Source: Haloprofundus halobius (lineage in GTDB: Archaea; Halobacteriota; Halobacteria; Halobacteriales; Haloferacaceae). From it: a DNA stretch of 64,000 bases. Below, in pieces: positions 14,372 through 23,050 of this stretch. The notes beneath the pieces are model-generated. The model worked only from the letters and a program-made list of their open reading frames with translations. It made no database searches and was not told the DNA's origin. Numbering within the stretch: the first letter of the stretch is position 1; the number at the start of each line of letters is the position of its first letter. The stretch spans positions 62,001-126,000 of the forward strand of contig NZ_CP083667.1 in NCBI RefSeq assembly GCF_020097835.1. The letters run 5' to 3'. The position numbers and the translations under genes are program-made.

Positions 14372-14512
14372 TCAGAATCGGTAGGTCGCGACGTCGGTTG
14401 AATCGCAGACCGAACACGAGTCATCTGTGCTGTTGAGTGTTGTTCCACAGCGACGACACTCGTGGAAAACGGTCTCGTCAGGAGAGAACAGGCGCATGAG
14501 CAACCGTTTCAT
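14372..14512 (-). CDS. Small zinc-ribbon protein
   Basis: The 46-residue protein MKRLLMRLFSPDETVFHECR... carries CRRCGTTL and CSVCDSTD, two CxxC knuckles of a zinc ribbon, and ends ATYRF. Its ATG shares one base with the stop of the preceding tiny gene (TAATG), so translation is coupled. Such mini zinc fingers are abundant in haloarchaea; some affect growth or biofilm, but no function can be given here. The N-terminal basic hydrophobic stretch could contact membrane or RNA. Confidence 0.75.
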   Translation of the reverse strand: MKRLLMRLFSPDETVFHECRRCGTTLNSTDDSCSVCDSTDVATYRF

Positions 14513-14622
14513 TAGTTCACACCTTGCCGTGCGATGTATCTCATCTGATATCCGGTGTTGCTGAGGTTGATACGTCTATTTCCCTTGAGGAACGTCTGAC
14601 TGGTGGTATCTTTCGGTGTCAT
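14512..14622 (-). CDS. Tiny leader-linked protein (36 residues)
   Basis: MTPKDTTSQTFLKGNRRINL continues SNTGYQMRYIARQGVN. It is basic, with no motif. It is supported by an ATG downstream of leader element L3 at the usual distance and by one-base stop/start overlap with the zinc-ribbon gene. It may be a real micro-protein or mainly a translated leader that sets expression of the zinc ribbon. Confidence 0.5.
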   Translation of the reverse strand: MTPKDTTSQTFLKGNRRINLSNTGYQMRYIARQGVN

Positions 14623-14649
14623 TGCTAACCGCGGGACGGTCGTTCTTGA

Positions 14650-14681
14650 GTGCCCCGCACCCTTCGGGGGGTGAATAAAAT
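14650..14681 (-). promoter_or_regulatory. Leader element L3: T-tract plus GC palindrome
   Basis: Leftward ATTTTATTCACCCCCCGAAG continues GGTGCGGGGC, 31 nt before the start at 14622. It shares 30 identical nt with L2. Confidence 0.55.
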
Positions 14682-14695
14682 CTCTCTACGTGAGC

Positions 14696-15568
14696 TTACT
14701 CTCTTTTGCTGGGCTCAGGCCCAAAGCACGGAGTTCCACACAGAGTGCACTCCCAAATTGGCTGTCCGCTCCACCCGTCGTCGGGACTCTCTTCGAACGC
14801 CGAAAACCGATGGACAGTCTCTCGGCCACACTCCCAACACTGCAGCGACCTCTTCGTTGGCAGCGGGTGCTCCCGAGACTCCGAACGCGTCTCCACGGGA
14901 GAACGCTGGAGTGCAATCGCTGGTGCGAGCCAGCCGTCGTCGCCTGCGCTCTTAAGGAGTGTCGAGAGATGCGCTTCATCCTGAATGGTGCTCCCGCTTT
15001 CGTCGTAAAGGTACGTCGAGTGTTTATTCGGTGAACAAGTTGTGCTTCGCCAGATCGTCCGTTCACGGGTAACCTCAAGTACCTCCTCGCCACGCTCTGA
15101 AGCGACTCGTATCGCAGCAGGAAGCGTCGGCCACGCATCGGTCAACGGTGCAGCAGGCTCCTCGTCGAAGTCGCAGATGAGCTGGCATTCGTCGACGGCA
15201 GGGTCGGACTCGCTTGTTGCAAGCAGTCTCGCTGCGGCGGCTCCCTTCGCGACGGCGCCGTAGTACGTCGACGACTCGACAAACAGGTGTACGACGTGCA
15301 GGAGCGACAGCTCAGTGTCCGAGTGACGCTCGTCGTCCGATGGATCGAGATGGTGGGTGAGACAGAATCGGCACTTTGGCTGGCAGGGAGGAATCGACGT
15401 CCCACAAGAGGTACAGTTGGTCTCTTGCTGTTGAGCCTCGGTTGGGTAGCCTGCGATGGAACGCCCGTTGTCCTGAGCGTCGAATCGAGCATTGAGTTCG
15501 TGGTCAGGCACCTGGGTCACTTCACCCACGGAACGGAGTGCTTCGTAGTCAGAATGATGGTCAGTCAT
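14696..15568 (-). CDS. Biosurfactant protein 1-like haloarchaeal protein
   Basis: The protein is 290 residues from the ATG at 15568 (MTDHHSDYEALRSVGEVTQV). Near residue 50 it has the signature TNCTSCGTSIPPCQPKCRFC, the double CxxC knuckle of haloarchaeal proteins annotated 'biosurfactant protein 1'. A second knuckle pair, CWECG and CTLCGTP, closes the C-terminus. The function in haloarchaea is unproven despite the name. It lies 32 nt downstream of the TFB gene in the same direction and is probably co-transcribed, so a link to transcription or its control is possible. Zinc binding is inferred from the four Cys pairs. Confidence 0.8.
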   Translation of the reverse strand: MTDHHSDYEALRSVGEVTQVPDHELNARFDAQDNGRSIAGYPTEAQQQETNCTSCGTSIPPCQPKCRFCLTHHLDPSDDERHSDTELSLLHVVHLFVESSTYYGAVAKGAAAARLLATSESDPAVDECQLICDFDEEPAAPLTDAWPTLPAAIRVASERGEEVLEVTRERTIWRSTTCSPNKHSTYLYDESGSTIQDEAHLSTLLKSAGDDGWLAPAIALQRSPVETRSESREHPLPTKRSLQCWECGRETVHRFSAFEESPDDGWSGQPIWECTLCGTPCFGPEPSKRE

Positions 15569-15600
15569 TGGCTTGTCTCGATTTCGTCCGTCCTGGTATT

Positions 15601-16653
15601 TCAATCTCGAGACGAATCCAGCAAGTGGCAATCGAGCTGTGTACTGCCACAGAACCACCCGTCTTGTCTATGGACGTTGACCCCACCTGAATGACCCTTA
15701 CGCTGGTGTGATTCGGACCCCCCGTCAATCATCTCGGTGAGTTCTGCGTGTCGCGCTCGCAACGTCGCCGGCGTCGTTCCAGCGGCCGCTGCAACCAGTG
15801 TCTGTGTCAACGGTTGTCCGTGTTCACGACTGGCGAGATAGAGACAGGCTGCAGCAACTCCGGACGGCTGACAGCCGTTCGCAACCCTAGATTTGTGCGT
15901 ACGCTCGGCAAGTGTCTGGGCTCGAGTGCGAACTCGTTTATCGACACCGAGTTCCGAGGCGAGTTTGGGAATTAGCGATTGTGGGGCGAGGGGCTTTGTC
16001 GGGAGTCCTAATTCCCTGTTGAGTGTTTTGTACGCGTTCACCACACTCGAGTGGTCGACACGAGCAACGTCGACGATGTCATCACGTGCGACCAGTCGTC
16101 CGTGACACCGACACACTCCATAGACGCTGGCGGCGGCTATGGCTTCGATTGACCGACCCAACAAGAGGTCCTTGCCTTGGGCACTCCGAAAGAGCTGACA
16201 CGCCTGATCACGTGCCGAGTCACCGAGTTCGAGCACGCTTGCGACTCTTCGAACTTCACCCAGCCCGTGTGCGAGGTTCCACTCGGCTTTTGACTGGAAT
16301 CGTCCCCGCGTCTGTTCACGTCGCAGTCGGGCAAGCTGACATCGTTTCGACCCAGAGAGCGTGTTTCCCTTCCCATCGGTCCTGCGACCAATCTCGGTCG
16401 ATAAGCCTCGGTCGTGACGGGCTGCCGTGAGTGCGGACCCTGTCCGTTCGTAGTTGCTGTCATCGTCTTCGAACGAGCGCCATTCAGGACCGTGGTCGAT
16501 CTGCTGGTTGGCGATGACCAGTCCACAGTCTTCACAAACTGTTTCTACTGCGTTAGTCGCCACGTGTCCGTTGCATTCGGGACAGTTGTTCGAACTGGAT
16601 TCATGCTGGACGTCTTCATCGAAGACCGTTTCGTAGATGTTTCTCGTTGCCAT
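15601..16653 (-). CDS. tfb: Transcription initiation factor TFB
   Basis: The protein is 350 residues from the ATG at 16653 (MATRNIYETVFDEDVQHESS). The N-terminal zinc ribbon has CPECNGH...CEDCG, followed by the B-finger region HGPEWRSFEDDDSNYERTGS. Two cyclin-like repeats follow (CQLARLRREQ... to SVVNAYKTLNREL; LIPKLASELGVDKRVRTRAQ... to AGTTPATLRARHAELTEMI). TFB binds TBP-promoter complexes and recruits RNA polymerase. Haloarchaea carry several TFBs that select gene sets, and plasmid-borne ones are usually accessory. The C-terminus extends about 45 residues past the second repeat with a Trp/Cys-containing tail, longer than usual. Leader L4 lies upstream. Confidence 0.93.
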   Translation of the reverse strand: MATRNIYETVFDEDVQHESSSNNCPECNGHVATNAVETVCEDCGLVIANQQIDHGPEWRSFEDDDSNYERTGSALTAARHDRGLSTEIGRRTDGKGNTLSGSKRCQLARLRREQTRGRFQSKAEWNLAHGLGEVRRVASVLELGDSARDQACQLFRSAQGKDLLLGRSIEAIAAASVYGVCRCHGRLVARDDIVDVARVDHSSVVNAYKTLNRELGLPTKPLAPQSLIPKLASELGVDKRVRTRAQTLAERTHKSRVANGCQPSGVAAACLYLASREHGQPLTQTLVAAAAGTTPATLRARHAELTEMIDGGSESHQRKGHSGGVNVHRQDGWFCGSTQLDCHLLDSSRD

Positions 16654-16692
16654 GGTACTCACGAGGGACACCAGACGAATCGCACGTCTCCA

Positions 16693-16725
16693 CGCGCCCC
16701 TCACCCTTCAGGGGCAGAAAAACAG
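16693..16725 (-). promoter_or_regulatory. Leader element L4: T-tract plus GC palindrome
   Basis: Leftward CTGTTTTTCTGCCCCTGAAG continues GGTGAGGGGCGC, 42 nt before the TFB start. Same order and spacing class as L1-L3 and L5. Confidence 0.55.
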
Positions 16726-16768
16726 CCGTGCGGTCTCGTCAAACTTATCATATTCTGACAGGAAGTAC

Positions 16769-16796
16769 GTGCTGAATCTAGAGGGTGTATTCAGCA
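16769..16796. repeat. TATTCAGCA-family repeat, terminal pair
   Basis: TGCTGAAT (16770-16777) and ATTCAGCA (16789-16796) form an 8-bp inverted repeat around ctagagggtgt. It is the first copy of a family seen nine more times up to 30.3 kb. Confidence 0.6.
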
Positions 16797-17060
16797 AGCG
16801 GATGGTGTTAGTTTGAGTCGCGCTATGCGAGATATTACAGGGAATTTGCCGTCATCGACGGCACGGTATACGTCTCCGGGGTTAATGAGGGTAGGATTAC
16901 ACTTACCCTAACTCAATTCAGCTGACCTGCTCTACGTTCACAGTCCCTGAGAACCGGTGATTTTCAGTACTCCAGAAAGCAGCTGTGGAGATTTTTTACT
17001 GTCTTCGATAGCCAACCAACTCCACGATCGATGTATTCATTCCATATCAAAGAACTCGAC
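16797..17060. other. Intergenic region with a short hairpin
   Basis: TGCCGTC-atc-GACGGCA forms a hairpin at 16847-16863. A plus-strand frame around it (YYREFAVIDGTVYVSGV) has an in-frame end but no start; it may be a relic. No gene is supported. Confidence 0.4.
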
Positions 17061-18371
17061 TCAGCGCTCGAAGGCATAGACGCGACCAGCACGAGTGGCT
17101 GTGTACACGGTGTTACCACGGACGACCGGTGAAGTGAGTTCCTCGGTATCTTCGAGCGTGTCCGCGAACGCCGTCTCCCCGGTACTGGCATTGCGTGCAA
17201 CGAGCGTCGGTGAGACTGCAGCGTCTGAGACGGAGGCGACGTATGCAATGAGTGACTCGCCGAGTGCGAGTGTACTGTCCATCTTGGCACTCGTCCCCCA
17301 CAGAAGCTCACCTGACGTGGGGTTGCGGGCATGGATGCCATCATCGAGACGAACAACTAAGCGACCGCCGATTGGGGGCGCGTCGACGAACCCCTGTCCC
17401 CGAATGCTCCAGTGTTCCTCACCTGTCGCCGGGTCGTAGGCGCCTACGCGTTCACCACCAGCATAGAGCACACCATCGGGAGAGGCAGCATGGGTAGTGA
17501 CACGCCAGTCGAGTCCGTCCCAACGTACGTCCCCAGAAACGGAATCAAGTCCGAGAAGCTGTGACGTACCGCTCTGACCGACCGAGAGTATGACCGTGTC
17601 AGCTGCAACCTCAATGTTGCTATCAAGACGAGTTTGCTTCGACCAGCGCTGGCTCCCATCTGTGAGCGAGATAGCGCGCATCCCCCTGTGGGCGGCGACG
17701 TACACGCCACCAGCACCAATCGCCCATCTCAAAGGATCGCCAACCTCTGCGGTCCACTGCACGTCACCAGAGGCCGGGTTGAGACTGAGGAGTTTCTGTC
17801 CCTCGTTCGTGAAATAGTCGTCGCTGGTCGCGACGAGTACATGGCCCTCTTCGACACCAAGGAGTGTGAGAAAGGACGTCTCGTCGATGCTTTGTGACCA
17901 GAGTTTCTCACCAGTCTCGGAGTTGAGTGCGACGGTATCGAATCCTCGGCCGGCGATACCGGATCGAGCACCAGGAATGAGGTATACAGTCCCGTCTGCA
18001 ACTGTGGGCGTCGCCCCTGTGTCGCCAAAGAACCCGACGCCAGCATTAGTGGACCAAAGTTCATCACCAGACAGAGGGTTGAGGGCGACGAATTGGCCAT
18101 CCGCACGACCAACATAGAGTGTATCCTCAATAAGCGTCGGAGCGAGACCGGTTTTCCCGTCAAGGTCGTATGTCCATGCGGCGTGATCTGGACGTGTTGG
18201 AGTAGACGTGGGTGAGGAAGCAGTTGGAGATGAGGTAGGAGACTCTGATGGTGTGATGCTCGTGGTGTCGTCGGTATCGCTTGCGCAGCCTGCGAGCCCA
18301 GAAGCGAGAGCTAGTCCTCCTGCACGGAGGATATTCCGTCGTGTCAATGGAGAGGACACATATGTGACCAC
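17061..18371 (-). CDS. PQQ-like beta-propeller lipoprotein
   Basis: The protein is 436 residues from a GTG at 18371. It begins with a twin-arginine signal (TRRNILRAGGLALASG) ending in a lipobox LAGC, so it should be exported folded by Tat and lipid-anchored outside. A Thr/Ser/Pro linker (SPTSSPTASSPTSTPTR) follows. The rest is repeated strands of the PQQ/WD-like type: TYDLDGKTGLAPTLI, ALNPLSGDELWSTNAGV, LNSETGEKLWSQSID and LNPASGDVQWTAEVG. Each blade has the LxPxSGxxxW signature, consistent with an eight-bladed propeller. Bacterial BamB and quinoprotein dehydrogenases share the fold; in haloarchaea such lipoproteins are numerous and of unknown function. No cofactor-site residues were identified. 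Confidence 0.9.
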   Translation of the reverse strand: MVTYVSSPLTRRNILRAGGLALASGLAGCASDTDDTTSITPSESPTSSPTASSPTSTPTRPDHAAWTYDLDGKTGLAPTLIEDTLYVGRADGQFVALNPLSGDELWSTNAGVGFFGDTGATPTVADGTVYLIPGARSGIAGRGFDTVALNSETGEKLWSQSIDETSFLTLLGVEEGHVLVATSDDYFTNEGQKLLSLNPASGDVQWTAEVGDPLRWAIGAGGVYVAAHRGMRAISLTDGSQRWSKQTRLDSNIEVAADTVILSVGQSGTSQLLGLDSVSGDVRWDGLDWRVTTHAASPDGVLYAGGERVGAYDPATGEEHWSIRGQGFVDAPPIGGRLVVRLDDGIHARNPTSGELLWGTSAKMDSTLALGESLIAYVASVSDAAVSPTLVARNASTGETAFADTLEDTEELTSPVVRGNTVYTATRAGRVYAFER

Positions 18372-18467
18372 CGAAGAGACCCGATATATGTTTTCTGTAC
18401 TGTGGATAAATTACTGTACCACTTTTAGTATCTGACCGAAAATTGCACTAACTATCCAGTACTGGCC

Positions 18468-18497
18468 GATACGCGCCCTCTATTCAGCACCACCGGA
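18468..18497. repeat. TATTCAGCA-family half-repeat
   Basis: GATACGCGCCCTCTATTCAG followed by CACCACCGG lies between the PQQ lipoprotein gene and the integrase, 38 nt before the latter's start. It is nearly identical to the half-copies at 20475 and 30207. Confidence 0.6.
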
Positions 18498-18534
18498 CGA
18501 TACTTCCAACTCAACAGCACGAAGACGGCTTCAG

Positions 18535-19239
18535 GTGTCTCATCACAACCAACCTGCTACAGAGCGGGCGGACCGACACCGAAGGGAACTAACTACCCGA
18601 CACACTCATGAGGATGTCCTCACAGACCGGCAGTTCGAACTCCTACTGGAGGCGTGTTCGGCACTCCCGGAACCGCACGACTTCGAGGCACGATTCATCT
18701 GTCTCACCGCAGGCCGACTTGGGTTGCGAGCGGGCGAGATTGCACATTTTCAGACCGCATGGGTGAACTGGAACCGCCGAACGATTCGCATCCCACAGCA
18801 CGAGCCGTGCCGGTGTGGATACTGCCGACGACAGGCCCGACAGGAAGCCACCCACAACGATGATCTGTCCGTCGCGGATGCCATCGCGTCTCGGTGGCAC
18901 CCCAAGACCGTCGCCTCGGCTCGACTCATCCCGTTCGATCTCTCGCTCCGGCTGGAGCTGTGTTTCGAACGTTTTGCTTCTAGATACGATGCGTTTCCCC
19001 GTTCACGGTCAACGATCAATAGACGGGTGCAGGCTGCGGCTACCGAAGCTGATCTCCCGGGTCGTGTCTATCCATACTGTCTGCGAGCAACCGCCGCCAG
19101 CTACCATGCGTACAAAGGCGTCGCCCCGGTGCCGCTACAGGCCCTGATGGGCTGGAGTGACCTAGCGACTGCCCAGAAGTATATCCGTATCTCGGGGACA
19201 GCAACTGCTGACGCATTGCGTCGAGTCCACCACCGGTAG
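18535..19239 (+). CDS. Tyrosine recombinase/integrase with His-to-Tyr change in HxxR
   Basis: The 234-residue protein starts at a GTG (MSHHNQPATERADRHRRELT). It is of the short haloarchaeal integrase type: LTAGRLGLRAGEIAHFQTAW holds the first catalytic Arg; CRCGYCRRQARQE is a typical Cys insert; LMGWSDLATAQKYIRIS holds the Trp and nucleophile Tyr. The HxxR box reads YPYCLRATAASYH where relatives have YPHALR, so the catalytic His is replaced by Tyr. Tyr-recombinases without this His are usually weakened. Length is normal for this group. It may be a decayed integrase or a repurposed DNA-binding protein. A TATTCAGCA-type repeat flanks each side. Confidence 0.82.
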   Translation: MSHHNQPATERADRHRRELTTRHTHEDVLTDRQFELLLEACSALPEPHDFEARFICLTAGRLGLRAGEIAHFQTAWVNWNRRTIRIPQHEPCRCGYCRRQARQEATHNDDLSVADAIASRWHPKTVASARLIPFDLSLRLELCFERFASRYDAFPRSRSTINRRVQAAATEADLPGRVYPYCLRATAASYHAYKGVAPVPLQALMGWSDLATAQKYIRISGTATADALRRVHHR

Positions 19240-19269
19240 AGACCCCTCAAACGTCCCTCAAGAACCTCC

Positions 19270-19302
19270 TTCTGAATAGAGAGGATGAGTGCAGCACGAC
19301 GG
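19270..19302. repeat. TATTCAGCA-family half-repeat
   Basis: TTCTGAATAGAGAGGATGAG followed by TGCAGCACGACGG lies 31 nt after the integrase stop. The integrase is thus bracketed by repeats at 18468 and 19270. Confidence 0.55.
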
Positions 19303-19387
19303 CATCGTATATTTCCCGTTAAAATCGGTGATCCATCCGCCCACTACACATGCGAGTGTATCACTCTGATGTCCGTCAGTTCATAGT

Positions 19388-20353
19388 CTACCGATAGGGT
19401 CTACTTCCCGCGAATGAGTCGAGAGCGTCACGCTTCAGTCTGGTCATAGTGTCGCTACCGGTATGTCCTGAATCCTCGACCACGGTCAACTCCGAATCGG
19501 GCCACTGGCGATTCAACTCCCACGCCGTACCAAGCGGTGCGGCCAAATCGAAACGACCGTGAATCAGCACGCCGGGAATGCCAGCTAATCGGTCAGCGTT
19601 CCGCAGCAGTATCCCGTCCTCCAACCACGCCCTGTGAGCGAAGTAGTGTGCGGCGATGCGGACGAACGAGTGTTTCTTGTCTCTCGGCAGTCCACTGAAG
19701 AAGTTCGCTGTTCCGTTGAGTTCCTCGGAGATGACCGTGTCCTCCCACGCGCACCACGCGTCCGCTGTTCGCCTCCTGACCTCGGGGTCCGGGTCCGCCA
19801 TCTGTCGAGCGTATGCGGCGATGAGTTCGTCGTCTTCGGCGTCTACACCCTCACGGAACCGCTCCCAAGCCTCTGGGAAGAACCGTGCCAACCCATGATA
19901 GAGCCACTCAATTTCAGTCGGTCGAGTGGTCGTGACTCCTGAAAGGACGATCTCAGAAACCCGCTGTGGGTACGCCTCGGCGTAGGCTAGACTCAACGTG
20001 GCTCCCCACGAGCCGCCGAACAACAACCAGCGATTGATTCCGAGATGTTCACGAAGGTGTTCTATATCGGCGAGAAGGTGGTCAGTAGTATTTTGCTGCA
20101 TGTCCGTCTCGGGGTCGCTGGCGGGAGGCTTACTTTGGCCACAGCCGCGCTGGTCGAATAGAATGACTTGGTATCGCTCGGGGTCGAAGTACCTGCGGTG
20201 TTCGGGTGTGAACCCGAACCCCGGCCCACCGTGGACGACGAGAGCAGGCTTTCCATCCGGAGTGCCACAGGCTTCCCAGTAGATGAGGTTCCCCTCTCCG
20301 ACATCAAGCATCCCAGTCTCGTATGGCTCGATTTGGGGGTACAAATCAGTCAT
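19388..20353 (-). CDS. pip: Proline iminopeptidase
   Basis: The protein is 321 residues from the ATG at 20353 (MTDLYPQIEPYETGMLDVGE). Family features in order: GNLIYWEACG, the oxyanion motif HGGPGFG, ILFDQRGCGQSKP, the nucleophile elbow GGSWGATLSLAYA (Ser), the Asp in HGRFDLAAP and the His in EDSGHTGSD. The enzyme is an alpha/beta hydrolase (S33) that removes N-terminal proline from peptides in the cytosol. Length matches bacterial Pip. An in-frame extension to 20425 is rejected because it precedes the conserved start. Repeats lie downstream (19270) and upstream (20475). Catalytic residues are all present. Confidence 0.95.
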   Translation of the reverse strand: MTDLYPQIEPYETGMLDVGEGNLIYWEACGTPDGKPALVVHGGPGFGFTPEHRRYFDPERYQVILFDQRGCGQSKPPASDPETDMQQNTTDHLLADIEHLREHLGINRWLLFGGSWGATLSLAYAEAYPQRVSEIVLSGVTTTRPTEIEWLYHGLARFFPEAWERFREGVDAEDDELIAAYARQMADPDPEVRRRTADAWCAWEDTVISEELNGTANFFSGLPRDKKHSFVRIAAHYFAHRAWLEDGILLRNADRLAGIPGVLIHGRFDLAAPLGTAWELNRQWPDSELTVVEDSGHTGSDTMTRLKRDALDSFAGSRPYR

Positions 20354-20474
20354 CGCGCAAGTAGAGCGGGCGACAAGCGAACAAAGTTGTTCCGACAAAG
20401 CGCCGTGACTCGCCGACAAACACACGCTCTGTACTGAGCGATCACAACGTTCGTAGATCGGTCACAAACTCGTG

Positions 20475-20504
20475 CGATATTCGCGCCCTCTATTCAGCAC
20501 GGTC
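20475..20504. repeat. TATTCAGCA-family half-repeat
   Basis: CGATATTCGCGCCCTCTATT followed by CAGCACGGTC lies between pip and the histidine kinase gene and is almost the same as the copy at 18468. Confidence 0.6.
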
Positions 20505-20570
20505 ATGACGTAAGGAAAGATGAATTGGCTCATCGGAACACTATAGAAGTCTCTCGACAGAGTACGGGTG

Positions 20571-22454
20571 ATGATTCGCGGGAAATGGTCGGACTCCTCT
20601 CCGTTCGGAAGGGACATTATCGTGGCCCTCGGTGGACTCTTCTTCTTACTCGTAGTCGCCTATCCGACCCTCCCCATCGTCAACGAGACATCGGTCGAGC
20701 TCCGGGTCGTACTCGGCATCCTTGTCGGTATTCCCGGTCTCGTCTTGGTGTATGGTGGCTATCGGTTGCCACGAACCGACATCCGTCCCGAACTCTACTC
20801 TACCGTCAGCATGTGGTGTCTCCGCGGCATCGTGGTAGGGCTCGCCATCCTGCTTCCTATCGTTCTTGCGAGCGACGATCCGAATCTCGTTGGAAATACA
20901 CTCTTGCTCACGGCACTGGGCAGTCTCGCAGGCTTCGGCGCGGGGAGGTACGACGCAAGGGCCAAAACACGGCAGCTCGAACTTGAAGAAACGGTCAAGG
21001 AACTAGAAGCCTCGAACGAGCGCCTTGAACGACACCAGCAGTTCACCGACGATATTCTCGGCGCAATTGATGACGTGTTCTATGTGATGGACGAAGACGG
21101 AGCTCTCAGACGGTGGAACCGAAGCCTCTCGGAGGTATCTGGCTATACGGACGAGGAAATAGCATCGATGACTATAGCCGACTTCTTCGGGGACGACCGG
21201 GATGCAGCTGTGGCTGCGGTCCGCGACGGCTTCGAGAGCGACTCGGTAAGTATCGAACTGAATCTACGCACTAAAGACGGCGAGACCATCCCCTTCGAGT
21301 TCGTTGGATCTACGCTTGAGAACCATTCCGGTGACCCTGTTCTGGCTGGCATTGGGCGTGACGTTACGGACCGGATAGAGCGCGAACAGGAACTCCAACG
21401 CGTTCGTGAGCGGATGGAGTTCGCCCTCAATGCGACCGATTCGGTCGTCTGGGACTGGAACGTCGATGACGATCGGGCCTCGTTCTATCCCTCGGCGGAG
21501 TCGCTGTACGGAACCGCCGTCGAAAACTGGGAGGACTTCATCGAGGTAATTCACCCCGAGGACAGACAGGCGGTCCAAGAGGGGATCGCGACCGCCCTCG
21601 AAACGGGCGAGCCGAAGGACGAAGAGATTCGGATCGTTCGAGACGGGGAAGTGCGCTGGATCGAAGCCCCTGGGTACCCGGTTCAAGATGACGACGGTCC
21701 GACGCGGATGGTCGGCGTGGCTCGGGATATCACCGAGCGGAAGACCTACGAGCGCAAGCTCAAGGAGTCGAACGAGCGCCTCGAACAGTTCGCGTACGCG
21801 GCCAGCCATGACCTCCAGGAACCCCTTCGGATGATCTCGAGTTATCTACAGTTAATCGAGAGCCGGGCCGACGAGGAACTGACCGAGGAGACCGAGGAGT
21901 TCCTCGAGTTCGCCGTGGACGGGGCCGACCGCATGCGTAACATGATCGACGGGTTACTAGCGTACTCACATGTGGAGGCCCAGGGAGAACCGCTCGAATC
22001 GATCGACCTCAACGAATTTGTTGAAGACGTGCGCGGCGACCTTGACATGTGTCTCACTGAAAGTAATGCCAACGTAGATATCGAGGAGTTGCCTCGTGTG
22101 ATGGGAGATAAACGGCAGCTGCGGCAGGTGTTTCAGAATCTGCTAAAGAACGCGATCCGATATAGCGGTGACGAGCCCCCACGGGTGTATATTTCCGCCA
22201 CCCGGAACAGTTCGATGTGGGAAGTGTCGGTTCGGGACGAGGGGATTGGGATCGACCCGGACGAACAATATCGTATCTTCGAGGTGTTCCAGCAGCTCCA
22301 CCCCCGGAACGACTACGGGGGCTCGGGCATTGGCCTGGCGCTTTGCGAACGGATCGTCGAACGCCACGGCGGCACCATCTGGGTCGAGTCCGAACCTGGC
22401 GAGGGATCGACGTTCTCATTTACCCTTCCAGTCGAGGATGTTCATGACGAGTGA
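20571..22454 (+). CDS. Membrane PAS-domain sensor histidine kinase
   Basis: The protein is 627 residues from the ATG at 20571; a GTG directly before it (20568) is an alternative. Four hydrophobic segments occupy residues 13-130 (IIVALGGLFFLLVVAYPTL; VVLGILVGIPGLVLVYGGY; GIVVGLAILLPIVLAS; TLLLTALGSLAGFGAG), then a coiled coil. A PAS domain (DDILGAIDDVFYVMDEDGAL) and a PAS/PAC domain (EFALNATDSVVWDWNVDDDR) follow. The H-box is FAYAASHDLQEPLRMISSYL, the N-box is QNLLKNAIRYSG, and the G-boxes are DEGIGIDPD and GGSGIGLALC. It senses an unknown cue and phosphorylates a regulator. The response regulator gene overlaps its 3' end and is the evident partner. Confidence 0.94.
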   Translation: MIRGKWSDSSPFGRDIIVALGGLFFLLVVAYPTLPIVNETSVELRVVLGILVGIPGLVLVYGGYRLPRTDIRPELYSTVSMWCLRGIVVGLAILLPIVLASDDPNLVGNTLLLTALGSLAGFGAGRYDARAKTRQLELEETVKELEASNERLERHQQFTDDILGAIDDVFYVMDEDGALRRWNRSLSEVSGYTDEEIASMTIADFFGDDRDAAVAAVRDGFESDSVSIELNLRTKDGETIPFEFVGSTLENHSGDPVLAGIGRDVTDRIEREQELQRVRERMEFALNATDSVVWDWNVDDDRASFYPSAESLYGTAVENWEDFIEVIHPEDRQAVQEGIATALETGEPKDEEIRIVRDGEVRWIEAPGYPVQDDDGPTRMVGVARDITERKTYERKLKESNERLEQFAYAASHDLQEPLRMISSYLQLIESRADEELTEETEEFLEFAVDGADRMRNMIDGLLAYSHVEAQGEPLESIDLNEFVEDVRGDLDMCLTESNANVDIEELPRVMGDKRQLRQVFQNLLKNAIRYSGDEPPRVYISATRNSSMWEVSVRDEGIGIDPDEQYRIFEVFQQLHPRNDYGGSGIGLALCERIVERHGGTIWVESEPGEGSTFSFTLPVEDVHDE

Positions 22455-22905
22455 GCGTGGACGGGCCGAACCGTGCGACATTCTCCTCGTTGAGGATAAT
22501 CCTGGCGACATCCGTCTCACCGAAGAGGCGTTCAAAACTGGGAGGATCGCGAACACACTCCACGTCGTCGAAGACGGTGTCAAGGCCCTTGATTTCCTCT
22601 TTCAGCGAAACGAGTACGCCGACGCACCGCAGCCCGACCTCGTGCTGTTAGATCTCAACCTCCCACGAAAGAACGGGGACGAAGTGCTCAAAGAACTTCA
22701 CGAGGACCCTGACCGCCGGCGCATTCCGGTTATCGTCCTTACGAGTTCGGAAGCCGAAATGGACGTTGTCAATTCCTACGAACTCTGTGCGAGCGGGTAC
22801 CTGACGAAGCCGGTTGATCCCAACGAGTTTATCGACATGATACTGGAGTTAGAGCGGTTTTGGTTCTCAATTATGCGGTTGCCGTCTGACACAGCTCTTG
22901 ATTGA
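22444..22905 (+). CDS. Response regulator, Rcp1-like single receiver domain
   Basis: The protein is 153 residues from the ATG at 22444, overlapping the kinase stop by 11 nt, so the two are translationally coupled. Receiver signature: acidic pair in DILLVEDNPGDIRLTEEAF, phosphoacceptor Asp in LVLLDLNLPRKNG, Thr/Ser in VIVLTSSEAE, and Lys in GYLTKPVDPNEF. The 'EDNPGDI' and 'LPRKNGDEVL' wording is that of the Rcp1/Cph1-linked family. There is no output domain, so it probably acts by protein-protein contact after phosphotransfer from the adjacent kinase. The tail adds WFSIMRLPSDTALD. Confidence 0.94.
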   Translation: MTSERGRAEPCDILLVEDNPGDIRLTEEAFKTGRIANTLHVVEDGVKALDFLFQRNEYADAPQPDLVLLDLNLPRKNGDEVLKELHEDPDRRRIPVIVLTSSEAEMDVVNSYELCASGYLTKPVDPNEFIDMILELERFWFSIMRLPSDTALD

Positions 22906-23050
22906 GAACTGTGTTGTATTCGGCCCACCCGTGGGAACAGACTCAGTCCTTGTCATAAGTAACGTACGAGATACAGAGAGTGGATACTGCAGTCGGCAAT
23001 CGGTGATTCAATGCCGCCCGCACGCTCACATTCCGCCAACCCACACAAAT

